From positions 248,001 through 312,000 of the forward strand of contig CAYNIW010000001.1 of assembly GCA_964397545.1 (NCBI GenBank): a DNA stretch of 64,000 bases. The letters run 5' to 3'. Source of the stretch: JAFGIG01 sp964397545. GTDB lineage: Bacteria > SDB-A. The notes under the pieces were generated by a model that had not been told where the DNA came from, made no database searches, and saw only the letters and a program-made list of their open reading frames with translations. The first letter of the stretch is position 1, and every line of letters begins with the position of its first letter. The position numbers were made by a program, and so were the translations under genes. Positions 36,872-45,534 of the stretch are shown here, piece by piece.

Positions 36872-39800
36872 ATGCAAGGCTCTGTTCCATTATTTCTCAG
36901 AAAAAACTTTGAAGAAAAATTCGGTTCTTTCGAAGGCGCGGTCGTCAATGCCGATATTGCCGGATTCACTGAGCTCACGGAAAACCTCTCAAGTCACGGC
37001 AAAAGAGGAGTCAGAATCATAACTTTTATTTTGGACAATTTTTACGGAACAGTCTTTAAAAAGGCGAAGAAATACGGCGGGTATGTGATTTCTCTTTCAG
37101 GAGATTCTTACACTGCGGTCTTTCCCGGCAGAAATTCCCTTAAAAAAGGAATCAATGCAGGATTTGAAATAAAAAGAGAAATTGAAGGGTCAAAATTTGT
37201 CACACCGGACGGCGAGTCAGCCGTTTTTCTCAGGACAGCTGTTTCTGCAGGTGAAATTTCATGGTTCTCTTTCGGCAAAAAGAAGGAAGAATATCATGTT
37301 TTCAGCGGAGAACCGGTGTTTTCTGTTTTTAACGCTCAGAAAAAGACCCCTCCTGGCGGCTTTAGTGTAATCACAGGTAAAGCCGCTTTATCGAACATTG
37401 GATTTCAATTCCCCATAATCGGCAAAATTGGAAAAAATATCATAGTTCTCGGTGATAAAAAGAGGAAAAGAAGAAAACTGTTCGGCGTAAACGACTATGC
37501 CGGATCGAGAGAAGGAAAACCGTCGAGCGAATTTAGGCACGCTGGATGCGTCTTTATAAAAATAAAAAGAGTGAAGAGTGAAAACGAAGCGCTTCAAATT
37601 TCCGAGGATGTGGTTAAAATGTCGTCAGATTTCGGAGGTTATATAAACGATATCGAAGCCACGGAGGATGGAATCGTTTACTTTATTCTCTTCGGAGCTC
37701 CTTTGTCGAGAAGCGGTGACCTCCGAAGAGCGTTCGAGTTTATGCTTGCTCTGAGAGAAAAGTATCCCAGAAATTTATCATCTTCCTGTGTTTCTGGAAA
37801 AATATTCGCAGGTTATTTTTCCTCGGGCGGTAAATACAGATACGCGGTAAATGGAGAGGCGATTAATCTTTCTTCGAGAATTCTGAAAATGGCAAAGACC
37901 GGAGATTGTCTTTGTGAAGCCCAAACAGCCGCGGGGTTAAAGGACAAATTTTATTTCAAGCCCTCACAAAAGCATAAATTCAAAGGGATCCGCGATAGGG
38001 TGGGGATGCTGAATCTTGTGAAAACAAAGAAACAAAAGAAAATTAACCCGCGGCTGCATACGAGAAAAGATCTGATACTGAAAATTTCAGGCATAATAAG
38101 CGGAGCAAAAGAGAGGAAGATTATTGCAGTATCAGGCGAAAGCGGAATGGGGAAGAGTTCGGTCGTTGACGGTTTATGCGCGGCTTTCAGAGGAAAGACT
38201 TTCATAGTCAGAATAAAAGGCGACGAATTGAAAAAAGACTCTTTTCAGCCTTTTAAAAGTTTTCTATATGAAACTCTCATAACTTCCGGCTGCAGAACTG
38301 TCTATTCGAGAAAGAAGGCATTTGAGAATAAGTATTCAGAAATAGAAGATTCCTTTTATTCACGAAAAAAAAATAAAGCGAAGGCATTGGAACTCAAAGA
38401 GGAATTGAAAAGTATAAAACATTTTTTAGGATATCTTTGCGGCATAGATAATTACAGAGCGACCATTGAAAAAATTGATCCCGTGAAAATGCCTGATCAG
38501 ATTAAATCTTCCATAATCTCTTTTCTGTCAATCTATCTGAAGGGGAAAAGAAGGCTGTTGTTTTTTGACGACGCCGACAAACTCGATTCTGCGAGTGCTG
38601 ATTTAATCCAAAAAATGCTTGTCAATGAATCATTCAAAAAAGCGGTTTTTGTATTTGCTTCCGGGAAAGAAATCTCTTTTCTGAAAAATCATACCGGAAT
38701 AAAAACTTTTCGCTTTAAACTCGGCAGATTGAGCCGCGAAAAGACAAGATACACTGCTGAAGCTTTTTTTGGGAGAAGCATAGACGGCAAACTCAAAAGA
38801 TTCATCCACGAAAAGTCTCTCGGAAATCCGATGATATTAGAGGAGCTCTGCAGGTTCTTAAAAATTTCAGGTCATGTTATCGAAAAGAAACGGAAGTTGA
38901 CTTTTTCGGGGGACGAGAAAGAGATATCGGGAAACATGTTTTCGCTCATTGCCGGAAGAATAGACAAAATAGAAGAGAAATTCAGGCGGACACTGAACTC
39001 CTGTGCCGTCCTGGGTGAGGAATTCGAGAAAGATGAACTGGTTTCAATGGTAAATATGGCAAAAGGGGGTTGTTTTACTCCTGAAACATGCCGAGCGTTG
39101 GATTTTTTTGAAAAGGAAAAATTCATTGAGTATTCCCGAAGCAAGGTTAGGTTCAGACACAGCCTCATCAGAGACACGGTGTATGAAATGCTGTCTCTGA
39201 CGAGTCTTGAATCAGAACACAGGTTTGCGGCGGCGGCGCTGGAAAAACACTACGGTGATGAAAGCCGAAAACAAGGAGAAATCGCATTTCACTGGGAAAT
39301 CGCCGAGAAATACGAAAAGGCGTTCTGCCGATGGTTCAAATCGGCGGTGTATTTCAGGGAGACATATGACTTGCCTGGGGCGGTTTATTCCGCTGAAAAA
39401 GCCCTGTATTGTCTTGAAAAGTGCGAAAAGAGGGATGAAAAAAAAGTCATTTCATTGATGTGCGATATCAGCGAAGACCTGCTGAACAATTATTCTCTTT
39501 TAGAAGCTGAAAATTACCTTTCATCTTCGCTTGAAAGATACAAAAGATCCGGGGTCAGAGACCTCTCTATTATTTTCCGAATATACTCTTTGATGGGAAA
39601 GCTATACAAGAAAAAGGGAAATTACGAAACCTCATTATCTTATTTTCGAACAGCTTTCAAACTATGGCCTCTCGGTGTTCAGGGCAGAATGAAAAGGGAA
39701 GTGTTCAACGAAATGGGAGATGTCTATGAGCAAATGGAGAATTTCAAAAAATCTTTAAGGCTCAGAAGGCGTTGTTTATACTTAGTAGAAAAAGAGGGGG

Positions 39801-40729
39801 CTGAAAAATCAGTTGAATTTGAAGCGTTGAACAGCATAGGCTCCACCCTAATAAACCTTGGCGAACTTAAAGAAGCCCTCAAATATCTCGACAAAGCCGC
39901 CGGGATGGCAAAAGAATCAGGGGAAATTCAGGAGCACAGAAGAGCCTCTGTCCTGAACAACATCGGTGTCGCTTATTACTATCTCGGAGAATATGAAAAA
40001 TCGGCATTTTTTAATTTCGGAGCGCTTGATGTGTTCAAGAAAATTTACGGGCATAATAACATCGAAGTCGCTTTTCTCATGAGCAATATTGGCGGCCTTC
40101 TGAATAAAATGAGGAAATACGAGGAGGCGAGAAAATATCTGATAAGAGCGGCGGATGTTTACAGAAAAAACGGCATGAGCTTGCATTCAGATGCCATAAG
40201 AGTTTATGTGAATCTCGGTTACAACCATTTTTCGAGGAAAAACTACAGACGCGCCGTGGATTGCTACCGCAGAGTGATAGAGCTTTCAAAAACCGGCGAT
40301 GCAGGAGAAAACACGGATGTCGCCGTATCTTACAACTTTCTCGGAAAAATTGAAACAGAGAAGAAAAAGTATGACAGTGCGCTTGAGAATTTCCAAAGAT
40401 CCCTGAGAATATTTAATAATACCTGCGGAAAAGAGAGCATCTACACCGCTTATGTTTACGGATCAATGGCGAAGGTCTATTTTTATTTATCCGAAAAAGA
40501 TAAATCGTTAAAACTGTATAAGCGTTCTTATGACCTGTTCAGAAAAACTTTCGGAGATGAAAATGAAGACTCCGTTTTTGCGGCTGTATCCTATGCGGAA
40601 GCTCTCGCCAAGTCAGGGCAGAAAGATTCTGCAGAGAAAGTTTTTGAAAGTATCAATAAGAATGAAATTTCCGACCCCGAGCTTGAGGAAAAAATCCAAA
40701 ATCTTTCAAGAACGCTTTTACATAAGTGA
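36872..40729 (+). CDS. Tandem class III cyclase / NTPase / TPR regulatory protein
   Basis: 1285 residues, resembling soluble adenylyl cyclase in layout. A first class III cyclase homology domain (about 20-180) has both metal Asp, D28 in NADIAGFTEL and D78 in SLSGDSYTAVF. A second, degenerate cyclase-like domain spans about 225-385 (YAVNGEAINLSSRIL). Then comes an AAA/STAND-type NTPase with P-loop GESGMGKSS (about 421-429) and Walker B LLFFDDADKLD (about 565). A long array of TPRs (about 850-1270) ends the protein. It may make cAMP or act as a signal-gated NTPase scaffold. No membrane segment and no clear ribosome-binding site were seen. Confidence 0.85.
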   Translation: MQGSVPLFLRKNFEEKFGSFEGAVVNADIAGFTELTENLSSHGKRGVRIITFILDNFYGTVFKKAKKYGGYVISLSGDSYTAVFPGRNSLKKGINAGFEIKREIEGSKFVTPDGESAVFLRTAVSAGEISWFSFGKKKEEYHVFSGEPVFSVFNAQKKTPPGGFSVITGKAALSNIGFQFPIIGKIGKNIIVLGDKKRKRRKLFGVNDYAGSREGKPSSEFRHAGCVFIKIKRVKSENEALQISEDVVKMSSDFGGYINDIEATEDGIVYFILFGAPLSRSGDLRRAFEFMLALREKYPRNLSSSCVSGKIFAGYFSSGGKYRYAVNGEAINLSSRILKMAKTGDCLCEAQTAAGLKDKFYFKPSQKHKFKGIRDRVGMLNLVKTKKQKKINPRLHTRKDLILKISGIISGAKERKIIAVSGESGMGKSSVVDGLCAAFRGKTFIVRIKGDELKKDSFQPFKSFLYETLITSGCRTVYSRKKAFENKYSEIEDSFYSRKKNKAKALELKEELKSIKHFLGYLCGIDNYRATIEKIDPVKMPDQIKSSIISFLSIYLKGKRRLLFFDDADKLDSASADLIQKMLVNESFKKAVFVFASGKEISFLKNHTGIKTFRFKLGRLSREKTRYTAEAFFGRSIDGKLKRFIHEKSLGNPMILEELCRFLKISGHVIEKKRKLTFSGDEKEISGNMFSLIAGRIDKIEEKFRRTLNSCAVLGEEFEKDELVSMVNMAKGGCFTPETCRALDFFEKEKFIEYSRSKVRFRHSLIRDTVYEMLSLTSLESEHRFAAAALEKHYGDESRKQGEIAFHWEIAEKYEKAFCRWFKSAVYFRETYDLPGAVYSAEKALYCLEKCEKRDEKKVISLMCDISEDLLNNYSLLEAENYLSSSLERYKRSGVRDLSIIFRIYSLMGKLYKKKGNYETSLSYFRTAFKLWPLGVQGRMKREVFNEMGDVYEQMENFKKSLRLRRRCLYLVEKEGAEKSVEFEALNSIGSTLINLGELKEALKYLDKAAGMAKESGEIQEHRRASVLNNIGVAYYYLGEYEKSAFFNFGALDVFKKIYGHNNIEVAFLMSNIGGLLNKMRKYEEARKYLIRAADVYRKNGMSLHSDAIRVYVNLGYNHFSRKNYRRAVDCYRRVIELSKTGDAGENTDVAVSYNFLGKIETEKKKYDSALENFQRSLRIFNNTCGKESIYTAYVYGSMAKVYFYLSEKDKSLKLYKRSYDLFRKTFGDENEDSVFAAVSYAEALAKSGQKDSAEKVFESINKNEISDPELEEKIQNLSRTLLHK

Positions 40730-40740
40730 AAATTTAAGTA

Positions 40741-40773
40741 AAAAAAGGAGGCGGTAAACCGCCCCCTTTTTTT
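40741..40773. terminator. Bidirectional intrinsic terminator
   Basis: An A-tract, GG, and GGCGGT (40750-40755 region) pair with ACCGCC, CC and a T-tract around an AA loop, with a single A-C mismatch in the stem. It lies between the stops of two converging genes, the cyclase-like regulator (+) and the UGA-containing secreted protein (-), and can serve both. Confidence 0.8.
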
Positions 40774-41962
40774 ATTCGAGAATTCCGAATTTTTCCGTTG
40801 CGACAAAGGAAGGGGATGAAACACGCAGAAAATACCCTCCGGCAGGGAGAGAACCGGCGTCTATTGAAATCTTGTTTTCTCCTTTTATAGCCTGAATTAT
40901 TCCCATATCGAGAACCGTTCTGCCCCCGAGGTCGAATACGCTCACTTCAACCGGCTCTTCGCGGCAGACAGTTACATAAGCAGAAAAAACGCCGGTAAAA
41001 AATCTTCCTGGTATGTATAAGGGGTTTGATGTATTTACAGTGACAGGCTGTTCTTCTACGGAAAGACTCAGGCTGTCATAGATCTGAGTCATTCTCGTCG
41101 CGGCGGCGGTCAGTTCGCTCTCGTCATATCCGGCGACGACACCGTAGATGACGGTCAAAGTCTCTTCTGTCCCGAGGGTGTAGGGTCCGCAGTTGATCAT
41201 TATCTTGTAATCGTTTGGAGCCGTCGGCCAGGAAGATGAGATGCTGATATCCTTCAGAGCTGAATAATAGGCGTCGTCGTCACCGGGCGTAGTCGCGTAA
41301 TTAAACCAGTGTGCGCCCTGGGGGCCGGAAGGCTGGAGAAAGCGAATTCCGACTTTCTGATTATACGCTCCGGCATCTGACATGTAGCAGAGTTTGACAG
41401 ATTGAATATAACCCGCCGAATCATCCATGTAGCTTGTAGTTGGGATGTCGAAGTCATACCAAAAACCCGTATAGACGCTGTCATAAGATAGGTTAGAGGT
41501 GTTAATAAATTTATTGACGAAAATTATGAAATCTCCGTTAATGTCCTGAGACCATGAAAAACCTGTTCTTTCGAGGCAAATCTGGGTCCCGTGATAAACA
41601 TCAGTCATTCTGTAAAAGCTTTTGTAGAGAGAGTCGTCAACCCAAGCCCACGAACTGTGGGACACTGACCATTCGGTCAGCCCTCCTCAACACAGCTGAG
41701 TGGCGACTACTACAGGATAAGTTCCGTTATGAAATCCTATCGCCTGACAGCCTTGAAAGAGAGTGCTGATTCCCGTTCCGCCGGGAAACTGCATAGAAGG
41801 GCCTGAAGCGCTTCCGACATCACCGCCGGACAGGTCAAGAGCTGTCCAGAGATTGTTGTTGTCATGAACAGATCTTTCAAGAAAAGGAGCGCTCAAGTCT
41901 CCTTGATTCGAAAAATCACCTTCGTTCAAGACAGCGAGAAGAAGGACAAAAAGTAAAGACAT
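40772..41962 (-). CDS. Secreted protein with in-frame UGA, candidate selenoprotein
   Basis: One reading frame of 397 codons runs from ATG 41962 to 40772 with a single internal TGA at 41687-41689 (codon 92); both halves are in the same frame. The N terminus is a signal peptide (MSLLFVLLLAVL). Around the UGA it reads VVVATQLC-UGA-GGLTEWSVSH. The C terminus is a FlgD/Por-like sorting domain (FDLGGRTVL ... LPAGGYFLRV) preceded by NTSNPLYIPG. Promoter and AGGAGG are well formed, which argues against decay. It lies divergently beside selC-selA-selB. Alternatives are a TGG-to-TGA nonsense mutation or a sequencing error. The core fold is not recognised. Confidence 0.6.
41647..41686 (-). promoter_or_regulatory. 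Candidate bacterial SECIS hairpins after the in-frame UGA
   Basis: In the mRNA just after the UGA are two perfect small hairpins. The first (41665-41680) is CUGACC-GAAU-GGUCAG, loop 12 bases after the UGA. The second (41647-41661) is CCCAC-AGUUC-GUGGG, loop 30 bases after the UGA, G at loop position 2. The second meets the published bacterial SECIS rules (stem of at least 4 bp, loop 16-37 bases away, G in the first two loop bases); the first is slightly too close. Short hairpins arise by chance, so this is suggestive only. Confidence 0.4.
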
Positions 41963-41988
41963 AAAACCTCCTGTAACTGATTGGTAAA

Positions 41989-42017
41989 ATGTTATTTTCC
42001 ATGAGCCGAGAAGTCAA
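41989..42017 (-). promoter_or_regulatory. Promoter of the UGA-containing secreted protein
   Basis: On the - strand, TTGACT (42012-42017) and TAACAT (41989-41994) are separated by exactly 17 bases, each one base from consensus. Transcription would begin about 20 bases before the AGGAGG and ATG. It is back to back with the tRNA-Sec promoter. Confidence 0.6.
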
Positions 42018-42044
42018 GGACAGTAAAGAGAGTTTAATTAGCTG

Positions 42045-42074
42045 TTGACAAAAAGTCCGAAGTAGATGAATAAT
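42045..42074 (+). promoter_or_regulatory. Promoter of tRNA-Sec and selAB
   Basis: A perfect TTGACA (42045-42050) is followed after 18 bases by AATAAT (42069-42074), five of six -10 matches. The predicted start falls immediately before the tRNA 5' end. With only short gaps downstream it could serve selC, selA and selB together. Confidence 0.65.
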
Positions 42075-42084
42075 TTTCTGGTCT

Positions 42085-42176
42085 GGAGAGGAAGGATCTG
42101 GTGGTCCAGCTGGTCTTCAAAACCAGTAGCGGCCGGATAAAACCGTCCGTGGCAGGTTCGATTCCTGCCCTCTCTG
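42085..42176 (+). tRNA. selC: tRNA-Sec (anticodon UCA)
   Basis: The anticodon arm is CTGGT-CTTCAAA-ACCAG, with anticodon TCA at 42117-42119, which reads UGA. The T arm is GCAGG-TTCGATT-CCTGC. The acceptor GGAGAGG pairs with CCTCTCT (one G-U), extendable by a T-G pair to the 8 bp usual for Sec. The D arm GGATC-TGGT-GGTCC and a long variable arm near 42131-42149 complete the Sec architecture. The CCA end is not encoded. It charges with Ser and is converted by SelA. Confidence 0.93.
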
Positions 42177-42202
42177 TTTTTTTAACCTGAAACGGGCGGT
42201 GT

Positions 42203-43615
42203 CTGATAAAAAAAAACTCGACTGCCAGAAGAATTATTCCGAGCGTCGAAAAACTACTCGGAACGGATTTTTTCGTTGAGATGACGCTAAAATACGGCAG
42301 AGAAGCCGTTCTTTACTCCCTCAGAAGAGCCGTTGAGGATGTAAAAAAAAACTGTGCTGTATTTTCTGAAAAAGAAATTTCAGATAAAATTCAGTCTCTT
42401 TCCGCTCAAGAGCTTGAAAAAATCTTCGGTTCAAAGCTGAAGAGAGTAGTAAACGCGACAGGAGTTATCGTCCACACCAACCTCGGAAGAGCGCCTCTGG
42501 GTGAAGAAATCCTAAAAGAGATTTCAGAAGTTTGTTCCGGGTATTGCGATCTCGAGTTCGACCTTTCCAAGGGCAAAAGAGGAAAAAGACTCGACTGCGT
42601 CGAGGACACGCTGAAATATCTCACGGGCGCGCAGTCCGTCGCCGTCGTCAACAACAATGCCGCCGCTTTGATGCTCGTGCTCGGAGTGTTCGCGAAAAAA
42701 AAAGAAGTAATAGTCTCCAGAGGCGAACTCGTCGAAATAGGCGGATCTTTCAGAATTCCGGAAATATTGAAAGCTTCCGGCGCAAAAATGGTCGAAGTCG
42801 GCACGACCAACAGGACGCGGATATCAGACTATGCGGATGCAGTAGGTGAAAAAACGGCAATGTTTCTCAAAGTCCACAAATCCAATTATGTTATAAAAGG
42901 ATTTACGGAAGAGACTTCGCTTTCGAGCCTCATAAAACTTTCCGCCGAAATGAAAATCCCTCTTCTATACGATCTCGGCTCCGGATGCGTTGACAGCGCT
43001 GCAGGATTAAATCTGTCCGGAGAACCGGATATAAAAAGCGCGGTAAAATCCGGCGCCCATTTCGTGACTTTCAGCGGAGACAAACTTTTCGGAGGCCCTC
43101 AGGCGGGGATAATATGCGGCGGGAGAGAAGATATGGAAAAACTCAAAAAAGCCCCCATGATGAGAGCTTTTAGGGTAGGAAAACTGACTTTGGCGGCACT
43201 CGGCTCTGTGGCAGTCAGGCATGCTTTGAACTCCTCCCAAACCGCGCCGGTCGTCAGAATGATCCTTTCAACTGAAAAAGACATAAGACTCAGGGCGGAA
43301 AAACTCGTGGAACTTCTGAAAGAGAGAGGATTTAACGCAAATCTGGAAAAGAGCACAGCGCAAAGCGGCGGCGGGTCTCTGACCGACTTAATGATTGACA
43401 GCTACTGCGCGGCTCTCGACTTTCGAGGCAGAGAGAACAAAAAAACCGCGGAAAAGATATATTTCGGACTGATGCGCGAAAAAATACCTATTGTCTCCGT
43501 CCTAAGAAAGGGAAATCTCGTCTTTGACGCCATGACAATAGACCAAAGGGACTTGTGTTACATTGCGGATTCTGTCTTAAAAGTTTCTGAAACCGTAAAG
43601 AGAGGAAAACCTTGA
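42203..43615 (+). CDS. selA: L-seryl-tRNA(Sec) selenium transferase
   Basis: A PLP enzyme that converts Ser-tRNA(Sec) to Sec-tRNA(Sec). NATGVIVHTNLGRAPL, NNNAAALML, SRGELVEIGGSFRIP, VGTTNRT and the PLP-Lys region FSGDKLFGGPQAG are all present. The start is unresolved. ATG 42281 (444 residues, no good ribosome-binding site) cuts off ARRIIPSVEKLL, which resembles the normal SelA N terminus; the frame is open back to 42191 but offers only CTG 42203 or ATA 42206. A GTG at 42199 is out of frame by one across a run of nine A (42208-42216). Its stop overlaps selB by 4 bases. Confidence 0.93.
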   Translation: MIKKNSTARRIIPSVEKLLGTDFFVEMTLKYGREAVLYSLRRAVEDVKKNCAVFSEKEISDKIQSLSAQELEKIFGSKLKRVVNATGVIVHTNLGRAPLGEEILKEISEVCSGYCDLEFDLSKGKRGKRLDCVEDTLKYLTGAQSVAVVNNNAAALMLVLGVFAKKKEVIVSRGELVEIGGSFRIPEILKASGAKMVEVGTTNRTRISDYADAVGEKTAMFLKVHKSNYVIKGFTEETSLSSLIKLSAEMKIPLLYDLGSGCVDSAAGLNLSGEPDIKSAVKSGAHFVTFSGDKLFGGPQAGIICGGREDMEKLKKAPMMRAFRVGKLTLAALGSVAVRHALNSSQTAPVVRMILSTEKDIRLRAEKLVELLKERGFNANLEKSTAQSGGGSLTDLMIDSYCAALDFRGRENKKTAEKIYFGLMREKIPIVSVLRKGNLVFDAMTIDQRDLCYIADSVLKVSETVKRGKP

Positions 43616-45534
43616 AGCATTTTGTCATGGGAACCGCCGGTCATATAGACCACGGAAAGACAATGCTCGTCAGGGCTCTCACGGGTATTGACTGCGACAC
43701 CCACGCCGAAGAGAAGAAAAGAGGCATTACGATTCATCTCGGATTCGCTCATCTCAAGCTTCCATCGGGGGACAGCATCGGAATAGTTGACATGCCCGGG
43801 CACAAAGATTTCATTCACACAATGGTCTCGGGAGCGAGCGGAATAGACATCGCTCTTCTTGTCATATCGGCAGACAGCGGCATTATGCCTCAGACAAAAG
43901 AACACCTTTGGATAATGCAGACCCTCGGCGTTTCAAAAGGACTCGTCGCGATGACGAAAATTGATGCAGTGGACGCTGAAACAGCGGAAATAGCCGAAGA
44001 GGACATAAGATCCTTCACGAAAAACACCTTTCTCGACAAAAAACCGCTTGTGAGGGTTTCTTCAGTGACCGGACAGGGCATAGAAGAGCTTAAAAATGAG
44101 ATTATTAAACTGGTTGAAGAATCCCCGCAGAAGAAATCCGAAGGCATATTCAGAATGTATCCCGATAGGATTTTCAGCATACCGGGTTTCGGGAGCGTAT
44201 TGACAGGTTCGGTAATTGAGGGAAGAGCAGGAAAAGATTCCAGAATTTATGTCATTCCCGGAGGAGGAAAGGAATACAGGATTAGAAGAATGGAAAGACA
44301 CGGAGAGGAGACCGAAGAGATCTTATCAGGCGACAGGGCTTCGATAAATCTCGCTGGTTTCGACAGAAAAGATTTTTTCAGGGGCAGTCTTCTCTCGGAC
44401 AGAAAACTTTCAGAGACAATGATGCTGGACGCGAGAATTACAGTCTTTAGGGAAAGCAGGAAACTCTCTTTATGGTCTAACGTAATCTTCCTTCTCGGGA
44501 CACATGAACAGCAGTCGAGACTTCACGTCCTCAGCGCCAAGGCGTTGAACCCCGGCGACAAGGGTGACGCCCAGATACATCTCTTCCGGCCTGTCTCGGC
44601 GAGATACGGAGACAGATTCGTCTTGAGAAACTCATCAGACGACTGCACTCTCGGAGGAGGTTATATTTTAGATGTCGCTCCTCTCCACCACAGACGGAGG
44701 ACGCCCCGCATTATCGGAAAACTGTCTAAGATAGCTGAAGGTGGATTACCCGCCGCCGTTGAGGAAGAAATCATAAAAAGAAGCGGAGCCGAAAAACTTT
44801 CCGAATTGTCCCGATCCATGAACATCCACGAGAACATCCTTCTCAGTATAGGGAGTGAGTCGAAAGCCGTCTCTTTTCTTCCCTTCAAAAACGACTATAT
44901 TGCCGTGAGAAGGGAAGAAGAGGTTTCTCTGAGAAAGAGACTGCCTTCCCTGATAAGCGCTTTCGTTGAAAAAAATCCTCTTCTGAACAGAGGACCGAGC
45001 CTCGAGGAGATTAAGAATTCCGCTTATGCGAATAAAAGCAGAGCTTTTTCCGATCTCATAGGCGTCATACTCGAAGAGATGAGAGAAAAAGGAGAAATAC
45101 AAAAAAGGGGCGAAAACTGGTTTTTCGCCGGTAAAAGCGCATATCTCGACCAAAAACTTCTCAAGCAGGTCGAAATCATGGATAAATTTTTGGAGAGTTT
45201 CGGTTTGAAAGTCCCGAAATATGAAGAGATCTCACAACATGCGGCAAATTCGAAAATAAGCGAAAAAGAGCTGAAACTTGTCCTCAACTATTTGGTTAAG
45301 ACAAAAAAAGTATACAGAATAGAAGAAGAATATCTTTCGGCGGCGACTGTTGAAAAAGCCAGGGGAATTCTCAGAGAAAAACTCAAAGGGGACAAAGACG
45401 GTGTTACAGTAGCCCAGTTCAGAGACATGATCGAGGCGAACAGAAAACTTTGCCTTTTGCTTTTCGCCCTGTTTGACCTCGAAGGCTTCACTGTCCGTCA
45501 AGGCGATCTTCGGTTTCTCAAAAAAAAAGTTTAA
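43612..45534 (+). CDS. selB: Selenocysteine-specific elongation factor SelB
   Basis: 640 residues from TTG 43612. The GTPase domain has TAGHIDHGKTMLVRALTGID, EKKRGITIHLGFAHL, DMPGHKDFIHTMVSGASGID and TKID. EF-Tu-like domains II and III follow (GFGSVLTGSV, LRNSSDDCTLGGG). The last 250 residues are winged-helix repeats that bind the SECIS hairpin. It delivers Sec-tRNA to UGA. Its stop directly abuts the stop of the converging flavoprotein gene, with no terminator between. Confidence 0.96.
   Translation: MKHFVMGTAGHIDHGKTMLVRALTGIDCDTHAEEKKRGITIHLGFAHLKLPSGDSIGIVDMPGHKDFIHTMVSGASGIDIALLVISADSGIMPQTKEHLWIMQTLGVSKGLVAMTKIDAVDAETAEIAEEDIRSFTKNTFLDKKPLVRVSSVTGQGIEELKNEIIKLVEESPQKKSEGIFRMYPDRIFSIPGFGSVLTGSVIEGRAGKDSRIYVIPGGGKEYRIRRMERHGEETEEILSGDRASINLAGFDRKDFFRGSLLSDRKLSETMMLDARITVFRESRKLSLWSNVIFLLGTHEQQSRLHVLSAKALNPGDKGDAQIHLFRPVSARYGDRFVLRNSSDDCTLGGGYILDVAPLHHRRRTPRIIGKLSKIAEGGLPAAVEEEIIKRSGAEKLSELSRSMNIHENILLSIGSESKAVSFLPFKNDYIAVRREEEVSLRKRLPSLISAFVEKNPLLNRGPSLEEIKNSAYANKSRAFSDLIGVILEEMREKGEIQKRGENWFFAGKSAYLDQKLLKQVEIMDKFLESFGLKVPKYEEISQHAANSKISEKELKLVLNYLVKTKKVYRIEEEYLSAATVEKARGILREKLKGDKDGVTVAQFRDMIEANRKLCLLLFALFDLEGFTVRQGDLRFLKKKV

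Noticed and set aside
40772..41665. A separate gene starting at GTG 41665
   Set aside because: It has no ribosome-binding site or signal peptide and is in the same frame as the upstream ORF, so the two are one gene interrupted by UGA.
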